The position numbers were made by a program, and so were the translations under genes. Under the pieces are notes generated by a model, which was given only the letters and a program-made list of their open reading frames with translations, was not told the DNA's origin and ran no database searches. This document shows, one piece after another, positions 63,959-64,000 of a stretch of 64,000 nucleotides of DNA; positions within the stretch are counted from its first letter, which is position 1, and the number at the start of each line of letters is the position of its first letter. The DNA is from an uncultured Bacteroidota bacterium (lineage in GTDB: Bacteria > Bacteroidota > Bacteroidia > Bacteroidales > P3). Where the stretch lies: positions 1-64,000 of the forward strand of contig CACZWL010000004.1 in assembly GCA_902784865.1 (NCBI GenBank), given 5' to 3'.

Positions 63959-64000
63959 ATGCAGGATTTGTTCAGCTATTCGATTGTCATACGGACACTT
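63959..64000 (+). CDS. N-terminus of a further GT2-like glycosyltransferase (partial)
   Basis: Only 14 codons are in the window, reading MQDLFSYSIVIRTL. YSIVIRTL is a GT2-like first strand, which suggests the array continues beyond the right edge. Little else can be said. Confidence 0.5.
   Translation, partial: MQDLFSYSIVIRTL

Overview
The window looks like chromosomal DNA of a GC-rich member of the Bacteroidales (Bacteroidota). Evidence: promoters of the Bacteroidetes type (TTTG, about 17-20 nt, TAnnTTTG) in front of most transcription units; lipoproteins with Bacteroidetes lipoboxes; an UpxY-type NusG homologue opening a glycan locus; and family content typical of that order. No rRNA, CRISPR array, prophage or intact transposase was seen. 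One tRNA (Ser-GGA) is present.

Layout. 1-9.3 kb: housekeeping and accessory genes (lipoproteins, Fic protein, NlpC/P60-like hydrolase, P-loop/dCMP deaminase fusion, purE, DUF4143-type ATPase, lamin-tail-domain protein, LTA-synthase-like sulfatase). 9.3-21.2 kb, minus strand: an envelope-polysaccharide operon running wza - wzc - rfbA - rfbC - rfbD - wbpB - wbpD - wbpE - nucleotide-sugar dehydrogenase, then a separately promoted CapD/WbpM-like dehydratase and the sulfatase. It should supply dTDP-sugar intermediates and UDP-GlcNAc(3NAc)A-type sugars. 21.7-26.1 kb, plus strand: a kamB-kamC pair (aminomutase reactivase), tRNA-Ser on the minus strand and a zinc-peptidase lipoprotein. 26.4-64 kb, plus strand: one very long glycan locus. 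It starts with upxY, an initiating sugar-phosphate transferase, an ABC exporter (wzm, wzt), GDP-fucose genes (gmd, fcl) and sugar-modifying enzymes (aldo/keto reductase, Fe-S F420-beta-like protein, two acyltransferases, pyruvyltransferase, asparagine-synthase-like amidotransferase). About two dozen glycosyltransferase or GT-like genes follow, with a GT11 fucosyltransferase, a GT14-like enzyme, a DUF5672 protein and a polysaccharide deacetylase. The locus continues past the right edge. No Wzx or Wzy was recognised.

The long locus is a mosaic. DNA is GC-rich up to about 32.88 kb, switches abruptly to AT-rich inside wzt near the H-loop of its ATPase domain, and returns gradually to GC-rich across a GT4 gene at about 48.6-49.2 kb. 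The AT-rich island holds the variable sugar-modification genes, several GTs and an ATPase pseudogene scar.

The least explained signal is a family of about ten dispersed intergenic elements built from tandem 11-bp units. Several carry a shared upstream module. They fill the few sizeable gaps in the polysaccharide operons and often end just before a start codon. Other unusual points are a wzc kinase tail of 14 Tyr-Gly dipeptides, a kamBC pair without its aminomutase in view, and an initiating transferase lacking the usual membrane re-entrant helix. All family assignments were made by eye from sequence motifs, without database searches.
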